From contig LUVW01000010.1 of NCBI GenBank assembly GCA_001661515.1, forward strand, positions 599,925 through 663,924: a DNA stretch of 64,000 nt, in the 5' to 3' direction. This DNA comes from Capniomyces stellatus (taxonomy: Eukaryota > Kickxellomycota > Harpellomycetes > Harpellales > Legeriomycetaceae). Below the pieces are notes generated by a model. It searched no databases and was not told the DNA's origin. It saw nothing but the letters and a program-made list of their open reading frames with translations. Position 1 is the stretch's first letter, and each line of letters opens with the position of its first letter. Of this stretch, positions 22,098 to 32,861 are shown piece after piece. The translations under genes and the position numbers were made by a program.

Positions 22098-24630
22098 ATG
22101 TCGAGAATGAGAGATGTAGAGCCGGATCAAATACTCCAGGCAGTAGTTATAGCAGATTCGTTTGATGATTTGTTTGCACCATTGACATTGAACAAGCCAA
22201 GGGTAAATTACTTTTAGATTTGGAGAGACTTTATGTTTATGTATATAAAGAGGATAAATAATGGAATAAAGTAAATGAGATTGATGAAAGAATTGGGAAG
22301 GGAAATTGAAGTAAGGGAGGTATATATTTAATTGTTGTTTGATGGGATGGTAGTGTTTGTTGCCGCTATGTCATGTTCCAATGATAGAGTATGTGCTGGA
22401 GTTTTTATCGATTTCTAAAGTGGATGAGGTGTTTATATACTGTCGAAGCTTTGCGGAGCAGATCAAGGAGTATATACAAGGGTCGAGCTGGGGGTTGCAG
22501 AGTTCGATGATGAAGGTACGGATCAATGTGGCACAGGAGGCGACTTCGCTGGGGGATTTCATGAGGGTGTTGGATGGGCAGTCGTTAATCAAGTCAGATT
22601 TTATACTGTGTTCAGCGAATCTGGTGGCAAATGTAGACATGCAGAGGATTCTTAAGGAGCATAACGAGAGAAAGGTGAAGGACAAGAACCAGATAATGAC
22701 GATGGTGCTAAAGGAGGCGAATTTGGGGCATAGGCTGCAGGCGGTGGACAACCAAACGGTGTACTTTCTGAATCCATATAGCAGAAAGATGGTGCATATT
22801 GAGAGTTTGGAGCAGGTTCCGGTGGCAAAGAGGCTGGAGGTGCCAAAGGAGATATTTGAGGATGGGGGGGAGCTTGAGATGTTGGGGAATCTGATTGACA
22901 CGTGTATATCGATATGTTCGATTGAGGTGTTGGCGTTGTTTACCGAGAACTTTGATTACGAGAGCTTGAAGAAGGACTTTGTGAGGGGGATACTGCGGTC
23001 GGACCTGCTGAGTTCAACGGTGTATGCGCACGTGATAGACAACTCGAGCGAGGCGAACAAGAAGAAGACGAGCAGCGAGGTGTTTGACGGAAAGTATGCG
23101 GCGGGGATCACGGGGACGCGGTCGTACCAGTCGGTGGGGTGGGACATAATATCGAGGTGGACATACCCAATGTCGCCGGACTGGATGAGTGGGGTGGGAG
23201 CGTCGAGTGGGTACAAGTACAGGAGGGGGCACGTGTACTTGGGGACAGGAGTTATAATGAGCAGGAGTTGTAAGGTCGGACCGAGAAGCATGGTGGGGGC
23301 GTTCACGGTGGTTGAGGACCGGGCGCTTATCAAGGATAGCATTGTTGGGGCGAGAAACGCGGTTGGGGAGGGGAGCGTAGTGCTGAACTCGCATTTCTTT
23401 GACAATGTGGAGATTGGGCGGAACTGTTTAGTGAAGAGTTCGATTTTGGGCAATGGAGTGAAGATTCTTGACGGGGTGACTATTGAACGCGGGTGTATCA
23501 TAGGCGACGGAGTGGTTATTGGGCCGAATGTGAGGGTAAAGGCGCTAGGCAAAATATACTATGGAGCCAGCAGTAAGTTTTCAGAGGGAGGGGGTGGGGG
23601 GCTGAATGAGTTTGGGTTTGAAACAGCACTGGTTGGTGCGCAGGGTAAAGGGCTCAAGTGGACCAAGCAGGTGGCGGAGGACGAGTGGGAGGACGAGGAG
23701 AAGGATCCACGGAACGAGATGATAGACAGAATCGGGGCAGTGCTGGTTGACCTGAGCCTGGATACGGACGAGTACCAAGACGACAGTCCAACAGAAAGCG
23801 AGTGTTCGTCAGAGTCCGAGTCGGAAGAGTACGACTACAACGACAACGACAACGACAACGACAATGAAAATGGGAATTACGGCGAGGACACAATGCACAT
23901 GGACGCCAAAGACAGTTACATGGGAGCCAAGCAGGCGTCAAAGAGTATCAAGGATATCAAGAAGCAGGAGGACTTTGTAGCCGAATTGGGACTGACGCTG
24001 AAACGTGCGTTTGAGGAGAACCATGCTGTTGGAACTGCCACGCTTGAACTAAACACTTTGCGGATGGCGTACGACGGCGACTTTAACGAAATGCGCCGTG
24101 CGATAATCGAAAGCATCATGTCTCAATTCCCAACACCGCTTGCCTCAACAGACGACGCAACCAGCCTCAACACCGTCGATCCTGGTGCTGATACCGATGC
24201 CGTCAAACTGCTGACTGCCCGGATTAACCCAATCATAAAAAAGTGGGCCCCACTCATCTCCAAAAACATCTACTCTACTCCCGACCAGTTCCATGTCCTT
24301 GAAATCATCTCCAAGTACATCTCCAACCTCGATAACTCTCCCTGTGTCTCTGCCCTAACTGCCGACACAAACAAATCTACCCTTCTTGTCAGAGTCTTCA
24401 TGTACACCGTCAGATGTCTTTATGAATTTGATGTCATTGATTCTGATACTATTGTCGAATGGTACCACAAGTACAAATCTTCCCCCGCCCAACTCATTTC
24501 CCAACACGAGTTTCTTCATGAAAAGTTCCTCAATTCTCTTGACTCTCTAGTCTCTTTTCTAGATGAGGATGAAGATGAAGATGAGGATGAAGATGAGGAT
24601 GATGATGAAGACGATGAAGATAGCGAATAG
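22098..24630 (+). CDS. GCD6: translation initiation factor eIF2B, epsilon subunit
   Basis: Two exons: 22098-22202 and 22354-24630; 793 residues. eIF2B epsilon is the catalytic GDP/GTP exchange subunit for eIF2. Exon 1 plus the start of exon 2 gives LQAVVIADSFDDLFAPLT and LPLCHVPMIEYVLEFL, the nucleotidyltransferase-like N-terminus. The left-handed beta-helix hexapeptides follow at about 300-405 (GVIMSRSCKVGPRSMVGAF, SIVGARNAVGEGSVV, CIIGDGVVIGPNV). The C-terminal W2/eIF5C helical domain (about 545-770) includes KKWAPLISKNIYS and VRCLYEFDVIDSDTIVEWY, and it ends in a long Asp/Glu tail coded by GATGAA/GAGGAT repeats. A second acidic spacer lies near residue 490-520. The exon 1 join is phase 0, giving LNKPR followed by CLLPL. 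ATG at 22098 is the only in-frame start giving the conserved N-terminus. Confidence 0.95.
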
Positions 24631-25085
24631 ATTTGGCATTTCACCCTTATTCATTATATTTATGTTTATATCTATTATTTATCCAATATCTTTTTTTTTT
24701 TTTCCTTTCTTTTCTTTTCTTTCCTTTTATACCACTAGTATATCCCNNNNNNNNCCCCCCCCCCCCTTTTTTTTTAGCTGAACAGTACTCTAAGAATACA
24801 ATTAGGTTTAATATGGGTTGGACAATGTATTCATATTTATATTTAGTCAAAATGATGTTATTATTGTAAAAACTTTGATTTTGTGCTAGTTTTCCAACTA
24901 ACCGATATATATATAAATGTTTATGTATGTATGGTATATATGGTATATAAACGAAAATAAGGAATTAAGGCTAGAGAAAATAAGAGAGAAAAAAAAAGGT
25001 GGAAACTAGCTTCTTTTTTTTTACTTTTGAACGTTTGTTTGTCTAAACTTTTGTTTGTTTGGAAAATACGTAAAGTACGCCTTTG
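24631..25085. other. convergent spacer with assembly gap
   Basis: 3' flanks of eIF2B epsilon (+) and WHI2 (-). It contains T-rich sequence, an 8-N gap at 24747-24754 and a poly-C run on both sides of it (24744-24766), then T9. Confidence 0.7.
24744..24766. other. poly-C tract interrupted by an 8-N gap
   Basis: CCC, then Ns at 24747-24754, then twelve Cs. The gap marks a homopolymer that the assembly could not size. Confidence 0.9.
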
Positions 25086-26996
25086 CTATACCATCACCAA
25101 CTCCAAAGTCCAAATTCTTCGGCACCACAACTTGACATCAATACTTAACTCGTCAAGTCTTGGTTCGGCACCAGTACTACTTTTGTCATTTCCTACATTG
25201 TATACTTTGCTCTGGCTACCCAAGTTCAGTTCAACCGCATCCCACCAGCACTTTCTTGCAGGCTTCTTGTAAAACAACAGCAGTTTCTGGGACGCACTTT
25301 GCAAAGAGTTCGTTCCTGACAGCTCCTGTTCGTTCATTGTGACCAGGGACAGACTTGTTATTGAAAGTCTGTTTTCGTCCAGCTTCCTGCATCCCCATGT
25401 TGACTCAAACGAAAACCCACTTGAGCACAGCATCTCTATCAGCTGCGTCTCCACCGACCCTGGCGTGATTCCCCGGGCCCCGTTTGCTGCTTTCGCATCT
25501 CCCAGATTCCTGTTCATCTTTGAACTGTTCGCCAATGCCTTCTCCACAGTTCTCCTCAATGGGTCAAACACACTCTTCTCCATCTCCAGTACTTTCCCGC
25601 ATTTTGTCTTTGCCCCCTCAAAAAAGTACCCACTCACATTGCCTATATCCCCCTTTGTTCGCCCACTCATCGGTATCACGTAGTAGTCCAGCTCCTCTCG
25701 CAACATTATTATCGCCTTCTTCTGTCTATAAAATACCTCTGGCTTTATCCCCTTTGTAAACTGGTCATAGTAATGCGCCGCTGATGATGTCGTTGATGAC
25801 GATACTTTTGAATCTTGTATTCCCTCCTCCTCATTCATTTCCAGGTCCCCTATATCATCAATCTCCCCATTACTATTCGCCACGCTGCCGTATTCCGACT
25901 GCGAACTCATCCCATTATTCGTATCCAACTCCAAGTCTATCTCTGAGTCTGAGTCTAAGTCTGAGTCTGAGTCCATCTCTGAATCTGTTTCTGATCCTAA
26001 GATGGAATCTGAATCTGACTCTGATTCTGAGCTGTCACTAAAGTCAAACTTTGGCACCTCCTGTGCCATGTCATTGCAACCCTCGCTACCCGTCTCTACT
26101 TGCTGTCCATCCTTCACTGCTCCTTCCCCGCTTGCTACCTTCTGCCTACTCGCCTCATCACTCGCCTCTGAACCCGTGTCACCTCCCCCAATCTTCTTTA
26201 TACCCTCTGTCTTGTCTAAATCCATTTCTCCAATCTCGTTTATTTTGTCCAAGCTCATGTTTCTCTCTTTTCCCTCTTCCAGCACCATTTTCTCACTCAC
26301 CCCCTCTTTCGCTTCTTCTGACTTCTCACCCCCGCTCTTGCTCTTGCTCTTGCTCTTGCTCTTACTCTTGTCTCCTCTCTTGGCCTTGCTCTTCCCTCCC
26401 TTCCCCTTCTTACTCTCGCTCCCATCTTTTTTCGCCTCTGTACCATCACCGCCGTTGTTTTTGCTGCCTTGCTCCTCGCTTTCCCCCTCTCTCTTCCCCA
26501 AGCTCTTCAAATCCTTGCTTGCCGGCTTTGAACTCTTGATATTATCCGCATTTTGTGGCTCGTTCTCCTCGCTTGCATCACTGCCCCCACCCGCGCTAAT
26601 AAGAACCTCTTCATAAACCCTAAACACATAGTCCAACATCTCTGGATCAAAATCCACCCAGTAAAATTCCACTGGCACTATCTTGTTTGTGCCACCGTTG
26701 CTACCCCCCTTCCCCGTTTTTGGTATACCGTATGTATAACTTCCTGCATTCACCCCCTCCGAATACCCATTGTTAAAATTCATCTCTGAGCCAAGCATAA
26801 ACCCATTTGGAAACATCACCGTCAACAAAGTGTCTGGTAAACTGTTTAGTATCTCTCGGCTAATTACAATCCTCTTCCCTCTCACATCCAGCCCAATCTT
26901 GTCTGATACATTCCCGCTACCTCCTTGCCCCAGCTTGCTAAAACCTCGCCCATAGCCTGCGTTCGGACTTACTGATGTTATTGGTGAGCCTGACAT
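25086..26996 (-). CDS. WHI2: WHI2-like BTB-fold growth and stress regulator
   Basis: Single exon, 636 residues, ATG at 26996. The N-terminal block has IGLDVRGKRIVISREILNSL, LLTVMFPNGF and FYWVDFDPEMLDYVFRVYE, the KCTD-like BTB fold of Whi2. A long low-complexity middle (about 150-400) is rich in Lys/Ser (SKSKSKSKS) and then Ser/Asp/Glu. The C-terminal block has the conserved FYRQKKAIIMLREELDYYVI, GFSFESTWGCRKLDENR and LWCRRIWTLELVMV, typical of Whi2 homologs. In yeast Whi2 activates the plasma-membrane phosphatases Psr1/Psr2, links to Msn2 and general stress, and restrains TORC1 under low amino acids. Yeast WHI2 is shorter (about 486 residues); the excess here is the disordered middle. Identity is by these conserved blocks; partners are known only from yeast. 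Confidence 0.88.
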   Translation of the reverse strand: MSGSPITSVSPNAGYGRGFSKLGQGGSGNVSDKIGLDVRGKRIVISREILNSLPDTLLTVMFPNGFMLGSEMNFNNGYSEGVNAGSYTYGIPKTGKGGSNGGTNKIVPVEFYWVDFDPEMLDYVFRVYEEVLISAGGGSDASEENEPQNADNIKSSKPASKDLKSLGKREGESEEQGSKNNGGDGTEAKKDGSESKKGKGGKSKAKRGDKSKSKSKSKSKSGGEKSEEAKEGVSEKMVLEEGKERNMSLDKINEIGEMDLDKTEGIKKIGGGDTGSEASDEASRQKVASGEGAVKDGQQVETGSEGCNDMAQEVPKFDFSDSSESESDSDSILGSETDSEMDSDSDLDSDSEIDLELDTNNGMSSQSEYGSVANSNGEIDDIGDLEMNEEEGIQDSKVSSSTTSSAAHYYDQFTKGIKPEVFYRQKKAIIMLREELDYYVIPMSGRTKGDIGNVSGYFFEGAKTKCGKVLEMEKSVFDPLRRTVEKALANSSKMNRNLGDAKAANGARGITPGSVETQLIEMLCSSGFSFESTWGCRKLDENRLSITSLSLVTMNEQELSGTNSLQSASQKLLLFYKKPARKCWWDAVELNLGSQSKVYNVGNDKSSTGAEPRLDELSIDVKLWCRRIWTLELVMV

Positions 26997-27070
26997 TGCT
27001 TTCCTCCTTTTTTATTATCTACCTTGTTTTGTATATTCCTTTTTGTGCTAGTGCTATTACTATTGCTACC

Positions 27071-27090
27071 ACCACTACTACTTCTACGAG

Positions 27091-27135
<45 letters not shown>

Positions 27136-27151
27136 CACTACTACTAGTACT
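27071..27151. repeat. ACT/CTA trinucleotide microsatellite
   Basis: About 25 near-perfect ACT units with a few interruptions, 75 bp upstream of the WHI2 start codon (minus strand), so in its promoter or 5' leader. Confidence 0.93.
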
Positions 27152-28020
27152 GCTGCTATTGGATATCTGTTGTGTTTTTCTTAATTTATACTGACTCTTT
27201 ACCAGCTATTTTATAATGGCTATCCTCAGCTTCTTTTTCTTATCATTGCCATTAGGCCAGGTGTTGAATTTGCTGCTTTATTCCTGCTTTATTGCAAGGA
27301 CAGACAGTGTTATAATACGTTTCTTTTTTCTTTTTTTTTTTCGGGTACGAATTTGGCTTATCCCAAAAGCTTTCAATTATTTATACTTTGGCCACTTTTC
27401 TTACTAATCAAACAGCTTTATCTTTTTTGGCTCGATCTTGATTCTACTACAAAACTTTGCTGTTGCTTTACTTTTTGTTTTTGCTATTGATTTTGTTTTG
27501 TTCTCTTTCCTTTGCACTTGCGATGTTTTGTCAATGTAATCAGGTCAAGTTAATCCTGTGAGAAGGATAAATAATGTAAAATACAAGTCCTATTTACACT
27601 ATTTTAGCTTTAGACGAGTGTTTCTGGACTACCCAAAGTTACTCTCAAACAATTATTCTGAAAAAAAAAAAGAACTCCCTCATTTTCGCTGCTTAAATTA
27701 TCGACTTTTTATACGTGTTTACATTATGCTTTATTCCATGTTTTTTTTATATTATTCCTTGTTTCCATTGTTGTTTTTTTTCCAATGCTTTTTTATTACT
27801 GCTTCATTGTATTTTTTTTTACGTTCAATCAACTAATAGTTTTATTGTTTATTCGCCTACACTGGTCCTTTTTATTAATTTCTTGAATCAAAAAGCTCCA
27901 TAAATTGTTAAATACACAGCTTCTTTTGCATCTTGCACTAAACAATCAGGCCAACAATGTATCTAGATTACCAATCAACATATAATAATGATCTCGATAA
28001 AAATTTCTTGCTTTCCATCG

Positions 28021-28165
28021 TATTTACAGTTAGAACCACATTTACAATTGCATTTACAGTTACAGTTACATTTACAGTTACAGTTACATCACATTTACAT
28101 TTATAGTTACATCACATTTACATTTATAGTTACATCACATTTACAGTTACATTTACAATCACATT
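28021..28165. repeat. TTACAG/TTACAT hexamer array
   Basis: Hexamers TTACAG, TTACAT and TTACAA alternate. A longer internal unit of about 23 bp, containing ATTTATAGTTACATCAC, occurs twice (around 28085-28135). The array overlaps the 3' end of the small minus-strand ORF at 28159. Confidence 0.85.
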
Positions 28166-28386
28166 TGCTTTTGCTTTTGCGAGTTCAAGCAGACTAACAA
28201 GTTTAAAACAGAAAAGTAGGTAAACCATGTTGGCAGCAAACATAGAGTAGGAATGGCCAGTATCAGCTTAATCAAACAAGAAACGCAAAGAACGTCTGAA
28301 AATAATCTGTAACTCGCTTCTACAGTCACCTTGACTAATGAGTTGGTTTTGGCGAAATTGCTTGTAGAACCTCCCCAGTCACTCAT
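28159..28386 (-). CDS. possible small two-helix membrane protein
   Basis: ATG at 28386 opens a 75-residue frame: a polar start (MSDWGGSTSNFAKTNSLVKV), then about 40 hydrophobic residues that could form two membrane helices (LFSDVLCVSCLIKLILAI; LLPTWFTYFSVLNLLVCL), then a short Lys/Gln tail. It sits in a 2.1-kb gap between same-strand genes. I do not recognise it. AT-rich DNA readily yields hydrophobic frames, so it may be spurious; the polar, well-composed N-terminus is the only argument for it. Confidence 0.3.
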   Translation of the reverse strand: MSDWGGSTSNFAKTNSLVKVTVEASYRLFSDVLCVSCLIKLILAIPTLCLLPTWFTYFSVLNLLVCLNSQKQKQM

Positions 28387-29147
28387 TCCCTATCAACTCT
28401 TGCAATCAAAATAATTGATCTTTTTAATTACAAATTTGTGTTAGTTTAATTATTGTTTTACTCTGGCCTTTCAATAAAAATGCCCGAGTAAAAAAGTGCA
28501 TTTAGTAAATAGAGATTGTTGGTATTTATGGTTTTTATCAATACAATTATCAAACATGGAATTGCTAACGTGATTAGTAAGGTTGCTTGCCTACAACCAT
28601 TCGCTTATACATCAAATAAAAACAGATAGACAATTATTTCAATAAAATAAAACACTCAATGCAAAAACAAAACATACGGGATTTTAATCAGTCTAATTTA
28701 GCCTAATCCACCAAACAAAGTCGCCCAGTAGCACCTTCAAAAACAGAGTTTGAGTTTGCTACAGCAGACAATGCCACAAGCCCTCCCGAACTCAGCATCA
28801 CAACAAGAAAAAAGAATAACGCAAAAGTAAAACACGGCACAGCCTAATCTACTCAATCTTGCTTCTCGTCATTCCTACCATTCTTGGGCAATCTTGCCAG
28901 TAGGTGAGATCAATTAACATGTTTGAAACCAGATTAAGGGGAATTAAATGAGTATATAAAAGTCAATAAAACCATTATTCAACTAACCGATCATCTTAAC
29001 CAGATATACTTGTATTCGAATTTTTAATTCAAAATAAAATAAAACACACAAGAACATCAATAAAAAAACACATTCAATAAAGCACATATTTGATAGCGGT
29101 GATGTAAATTAGGTCCAAATCCCACACATGAAAAGCGTGTTGTCAAA

Positions 29148-31514
29148 TCACTTGTTTAAAGAAGCAATAATCCCGTCAACGTCCAAACCTCCCATTCGGG
29201 CCCGGTTAACTATCTTTTGTGCCCATTTCACCACTGGCATGTCGATTCTATAGTTCCATAAATTGTATTAGTTTGATGTTTTGCAACATTTCACTGTCTA
29301 ATAAGTTTGGTGTGAATACCAAAAGTCCATTCATCTATGCCTGGACGCTGTATCAATACATCAGCAATAAAGTCAATTTAAAAATATTACGCTTTTCCGT
29401 CCAAATCAAACGCCCCAAACCCAGCTGACGAACTTTCCTCAAACCCTAAATTCGTGCCAAAACAAACAATTAAAGCGATATGTTCTATTTGTCGCTTGAT
29501 GCCTGCGATGCCAAAATATCCAAACAGTTTAACAGAAATACCTTTAATGATCCTAACTGCTCTATGCAGAATATCAGGCTTTGGGAGATAGCACTCTTGA
29601 ACAATTTCTACTTGGTCAGGGTGGATCACTTGCTACAGAATCAAATAATATATGCAAGTCAGAGTGAAGGAATGGGCACAAGTATGAGACGCTGTTTACA
29701 TTTAATTACCACCCAACAGATACTGTTGTTGGTGCTTATACTTCAACATAGATAGGTCAGAATAGTGCTTGATTACTTACTTTTCCTGTGAATCCCATTC
29801 TAACACCCTCATAACACTCGTCTGCCAAAACTTCCTTGTTTTTAAAGTCCATACATACCTATTTACATTTTATACTCTTGAATTTTATTGGACATACCAC
29901 ACACACACCAAAAAATCAAAACCAAAAGCAAACAGAGCAACATCGTTATTGTTAAAACATCCAAGTTGTTACCATATCGATTGCTTGCAAGCCATATGCG
30001 TGAGCTGCTGTTGAGACTGTTGAGCGAGCAAAGTAGAGCTCTTGTCGGCTTGGTGTTCTAATAATCTCTGTGTCTGAGCAGTAGTCTTCCGCAGCAAACT
30101 AGTTGTAGACAATATACAAATCAGTGCATTACTGTATGATAGATAATAGGCAATCAAAGCCCAATCTATTGAATAGAGCGAAGGAAAAAAGCTGGACAAA
30201 AAAAACTTACCAGCAGAGCATCAACTCTTGGGTTGCATGTGGCGATCTCCTTGATGTTCATCATCCCAAGTGCTGTTTCGATACAAGCCACAATTTTGAT
30301 ATTTTTGCGACTACATAAATAAGAACGTAATTCAAAATGTAAACAATGTGTCCAGTAATTCAGATAAATGCGAACATGTCTGGCTACAGACAGGTTGTGT
30401 GGGGCGCCTGAAACAAAGTAGAATATTATGTATGTTTAGTTACTGTTCCTCTGCCCCTATTAAATCGATCATTTGACTAACAAAGTTGATTTCGTGCGAC
30501 GATTGAACTTTGGGCACTAGAATGGTCTGGAGCCGTTTGGATTGAAGCTATTAATTCGTTTACACATACACACGAATAAAAGAGTTTAGTATGCCGTACC
30601 TACAAACTATTGATGTCAATTTCAAGTAAGCCAAAAACACAACAAAAAATAACTATCTTACAATCACTTGGAGATCATCCAACTCAAGCCCTATAGTCAA
30701 GTTAAAAGTCAAATACTTCGTTATTGGTGGGCTTGCTGTATTTGACCATTGGCAGCAAAAAAAAAGGTACAAACATATCATTTTATGCTGTATATCATAG
30801 GGAAATAAAACCGCGGACTATCAGCTTACCTGAACCAACAGAGTTAATGCGAACTCCGAGCTCAGAATTATGTTCTCGTTCGCTCTATGTGTTATACGGC
30901 ATATACATTAGGAAAAACAATGTCTGGTTGTATTTACATAACAAGTTTCTTGTCTTTCTTTATTTTGCCCATTGCTAGTGCAATTAAAAATATTCAGAAA
31001 ATATAGCTGGCTCAATGAATTGACGTTTACCCCCAAAGCACTGAGAACAAGCTCTCTAGCTCTGCCTTTCCTGTTCAGGGAGACGCCATCCTCCATATCA
31101 TAGACCACACAGTCCGTTTTGCTTTTTAAAGATTTCTGGATTTTCTTTTCTTCGCTGACTGGCACTAATTAATCGATATATCGCATATATTTCCCGAAAT
31201 AATACGTTGTTAGGTTTATGGCTACTATAAAAAAAGGAATTGCGCCAATAATAATGTTGAGAATTAAGAGCCTGAGGCAGAGCTGGTGTCTGCCTTGGCG
31301 CTATATATTACACGCATTTCAGCCGTTTTATGTATATCTATTCCTTAGTTGCTTGGAATGGGTGGTTACCGTAAAACAGGGATCTCCTTATTCTTTCGCT
31401 AGAGCTACTGGCAGCCTCATTGCTATATGACTTTGCAAGTTGGTTGATAATTCTACCCCCTGAACACACACGGAAGGTGTTGTTTAAAGCCTGTAAAGAT
31501 CTTGCTGCAAACAT
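29148..31514 (-). CDS. CLYBL: mitochondrial CLYBL-like HpcH/HpaI-family lyase
   Basis: Eleven exons on the minus strand: 31514-31370, 31164-31031, 30884-30830, 30690-30662, 30547-30444, 30310-30211, 30098-29973, 29858-29781, 29632-29542, 29445-29391, 29247-29148; 338 residues, close to human CLYBL (340). The first ~35 residues (MFAARSLQALNNTFRVCSGG) form a mitochondrial presequence. Conserved blocks follow: FYVPVSEEKKIQKSL, DCVVYDMEDGVSLNRKGRAR, LGVRINSVGSG, LQTILVPKVQS, KIVACIETALGMMN (metal-binding Glu), FAAEDYCSD (metal-binding Asp), ARSTVSTAAHAYGLQAID, GFTGKQVIHPDQVEIV. The family cleaves citramalyl-CoA or makes malyl-CoA-type products; in animals CLYBL clears citramalyl-CoA in mitochondria. 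Exon 4 is only 29 nt. Start at 31514 is the first ATG; GTG at 31523 is not used. Substrate is inferred. Confidence 0.92.
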
Positions 31515-31703
31515 CACTGGCACTGTACCGAATTTGTTTAATTCAAACTGTCTAAAGCGCTTTTGGAGTGTATAAATAAATTCAACTGGTTTTGTTGGAA
31601 ATATATATATATATTTTCAAAAAAAAAACAAGAGTATCAGAATACTTATTACAGAGCCGATAGATTTTAAATCAAGAAAGGCAACAGCTAGTTGATAGTT
31701 TTG

Positions 31704-31919
31704 TTAACAGGTTAAAGTTTCAGCAAGTCCTTCAATCTCTTTTGCAACAAAGTTAACCGAAACTACAAGATATTTGCTGTTGGGACCAAATAGTAAGGAA
31801 AACATACGGGTTAGATTGGTTTTTAGCGAGTTTAGATAATGTTGATACAATTTGCATGGAATATGTGTTTCAGTGAGCCTATTAGTTCCAAGTGAATGAA
31901 ACATCATATTAGACCCCAT
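31704..31919 (-). CDS. unrecognised small ORF
   Basis: ATG at 31919, 71 residues. The second half (NSLKTNLTRMFSLLFGPNSK and then YLVVSVNFVAKEIEGLAETL) has the composition of a folded alpha/beta segment rather than AT-rich noise. I know no family for it. It lies upstream of and on the same strand as the CLYBL-like gene. It could be a small gene, an exon or chance. Confidence 0.25.
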   Translation of the reverse strand: MGSNMMFHSLGTNRLTETHIPCKLYQHYLNSLKTNLTRMFSLLFGPNSKYLVVSVNFVAKEIEGLAETLTC

Positions 31920-31990
31920 TTCTAGCCTGGCCTAACCCAATATCTCGTTTATTTATTTACTATTTAAATTAAATACACACTCTTAGCCAG

Positions 31991-32254
31991 TAATCAACCA
32001 GAATTTATAATAAAGCTGCCGAAAACAACGAATCGAATAAGTGCACATCAGGCAAAGCTTCTTATTGTTTCACCAACCCCAACTGCCAAAGCCAGACGTG
32101 TAACCGCGTTTGTACAGGCTCGGCTATACCGACAAGCAAATCAGTCTCGTCGGTGACAGCTATCAGGCTGACATGGCTGTTGCTTTTGCCGTTTAATAAA
32201 ATATGTTTGAATACAGCGGTTAGTGGTAGAGGATGGGTTGGCTAGGGATAGTAG
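31991..32254 (+). pseudogene. cysteine-rich frame with GPI-like tail, lacking a start
   Basis: An open frame after a TAA at 31991-31993 runs to TAG at about 32252-32254 and has no ATG near its 5' end. It encodes a six-cysteine segment (CTSGKASYCFTNPNCQSQTC, then NRVC), a Ser/Thr stretch and a hydrophobic run (LTWLLLLPF), which looks like the end of a secreted GPI-type wall protein. No signal-peptide exon could be found between 31530 and 31990. It may be a last exon of an undetected gene or a decayed copy. The cysteine spacing does not match the two paralogs at 1.2-4.6 kb. Confidence 0.3.
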
Positions 32255-32861
32255 AGAATAACCAATTACTGCAAGAATATGCTACTACCAATGCCCATAT
32301 CAAAAATCGGGTTGCACTTTGCGGCGCTGATGGTTAAAGAAACACTAGCTTTTCAGCGCAAGTCAAGTGCTGTGGGTATTATTGGATGGTTATTCAATAT
32401 GTTAATTTTGTGACCTGATTCGTTTTGCGCTAATAATACTCTCTCAGTTTGGCTATTTTAACTGTCAATCCCATTTGTTGTGATTATTTAATAGCTTTAT
32501 ATCATCACCAGTATATTTCAGTCTGGAATGACTCATCAGAAGAAAAAAACAACCAGTGTTATTTCGATAAAATCATAAAAAGGACTTGTTAACAAATATC
32601 TCAATAAAAAGCAAAAAAAAGTCAAATTCAAACTTCGTCGCCACCAATAGATCCGTCTTATATCTCAACAGAATCAAGAAATTAGGACAAGTCTTGGTTA
32701 ACTGAAATAGGGAGCATTTTGAAACAGAAACCGTTTTTTTTTTGTTTTTTTACCAAACCAAGGGCCCTTTAAACGATCAAGTAAACTTGATTCCTTTGTT
32801 CTCTCTTTATGCATTTTCATAAAACAAATTTATCTTTGGCTTATTAAAATCAATCATAAAA

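Larger units (their letters stand above)
26997..29147. other. intergenic with microsatellites
   Basis: About 2.1 kb between WHI2 and the CLYBL-like gene, both minus. It holds a CTA/ACT trinucleotide array (27071-27151), a TTACAG/TTACAT hexamer array (28021-28165) and a possible small membrane ORF (28159-28386). The stretch 28390-29147 shows nothing. Confidence 0.5.
31515..32861. other. divergent promoter region with possible gene remnants
   Basis: 1.35 kb between the CLYBL-like gene (-) and the HAD phosphatase (+). It has a TA run near 31601-31614 and three weak coding-like patches: a minus-strand ORF (31704-31919), a cysteine-rich plus-strand frame without a start (31991-32254), and a 44-codon ATG frame at 32279. 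None can be assembled into a full gene. Confidence 0.45.

Noticed and set aside
22956..23552. Antisense frames of up to 198 codons inside eIF2B epsilon
   Set aside because: They are shadows of a strongly supported gene and have Pro/Thr/Ser-rich, unrecognisable products.
26002..26616. Ser/Pro/Leu-rich plus-strand frame opposite WHI2
   Set aside because: It is the antisense of the Lys/Ser/Asp/Glu low-complexity middle of WHI2.
30340..30410. In-frame continuation upstream of CLYBL exon 6
   Set aside because: The segment reads open in the same frame, but human CLYBL spacing and the GTAAC/TAG signals fit removal as an intron (30443-30311).
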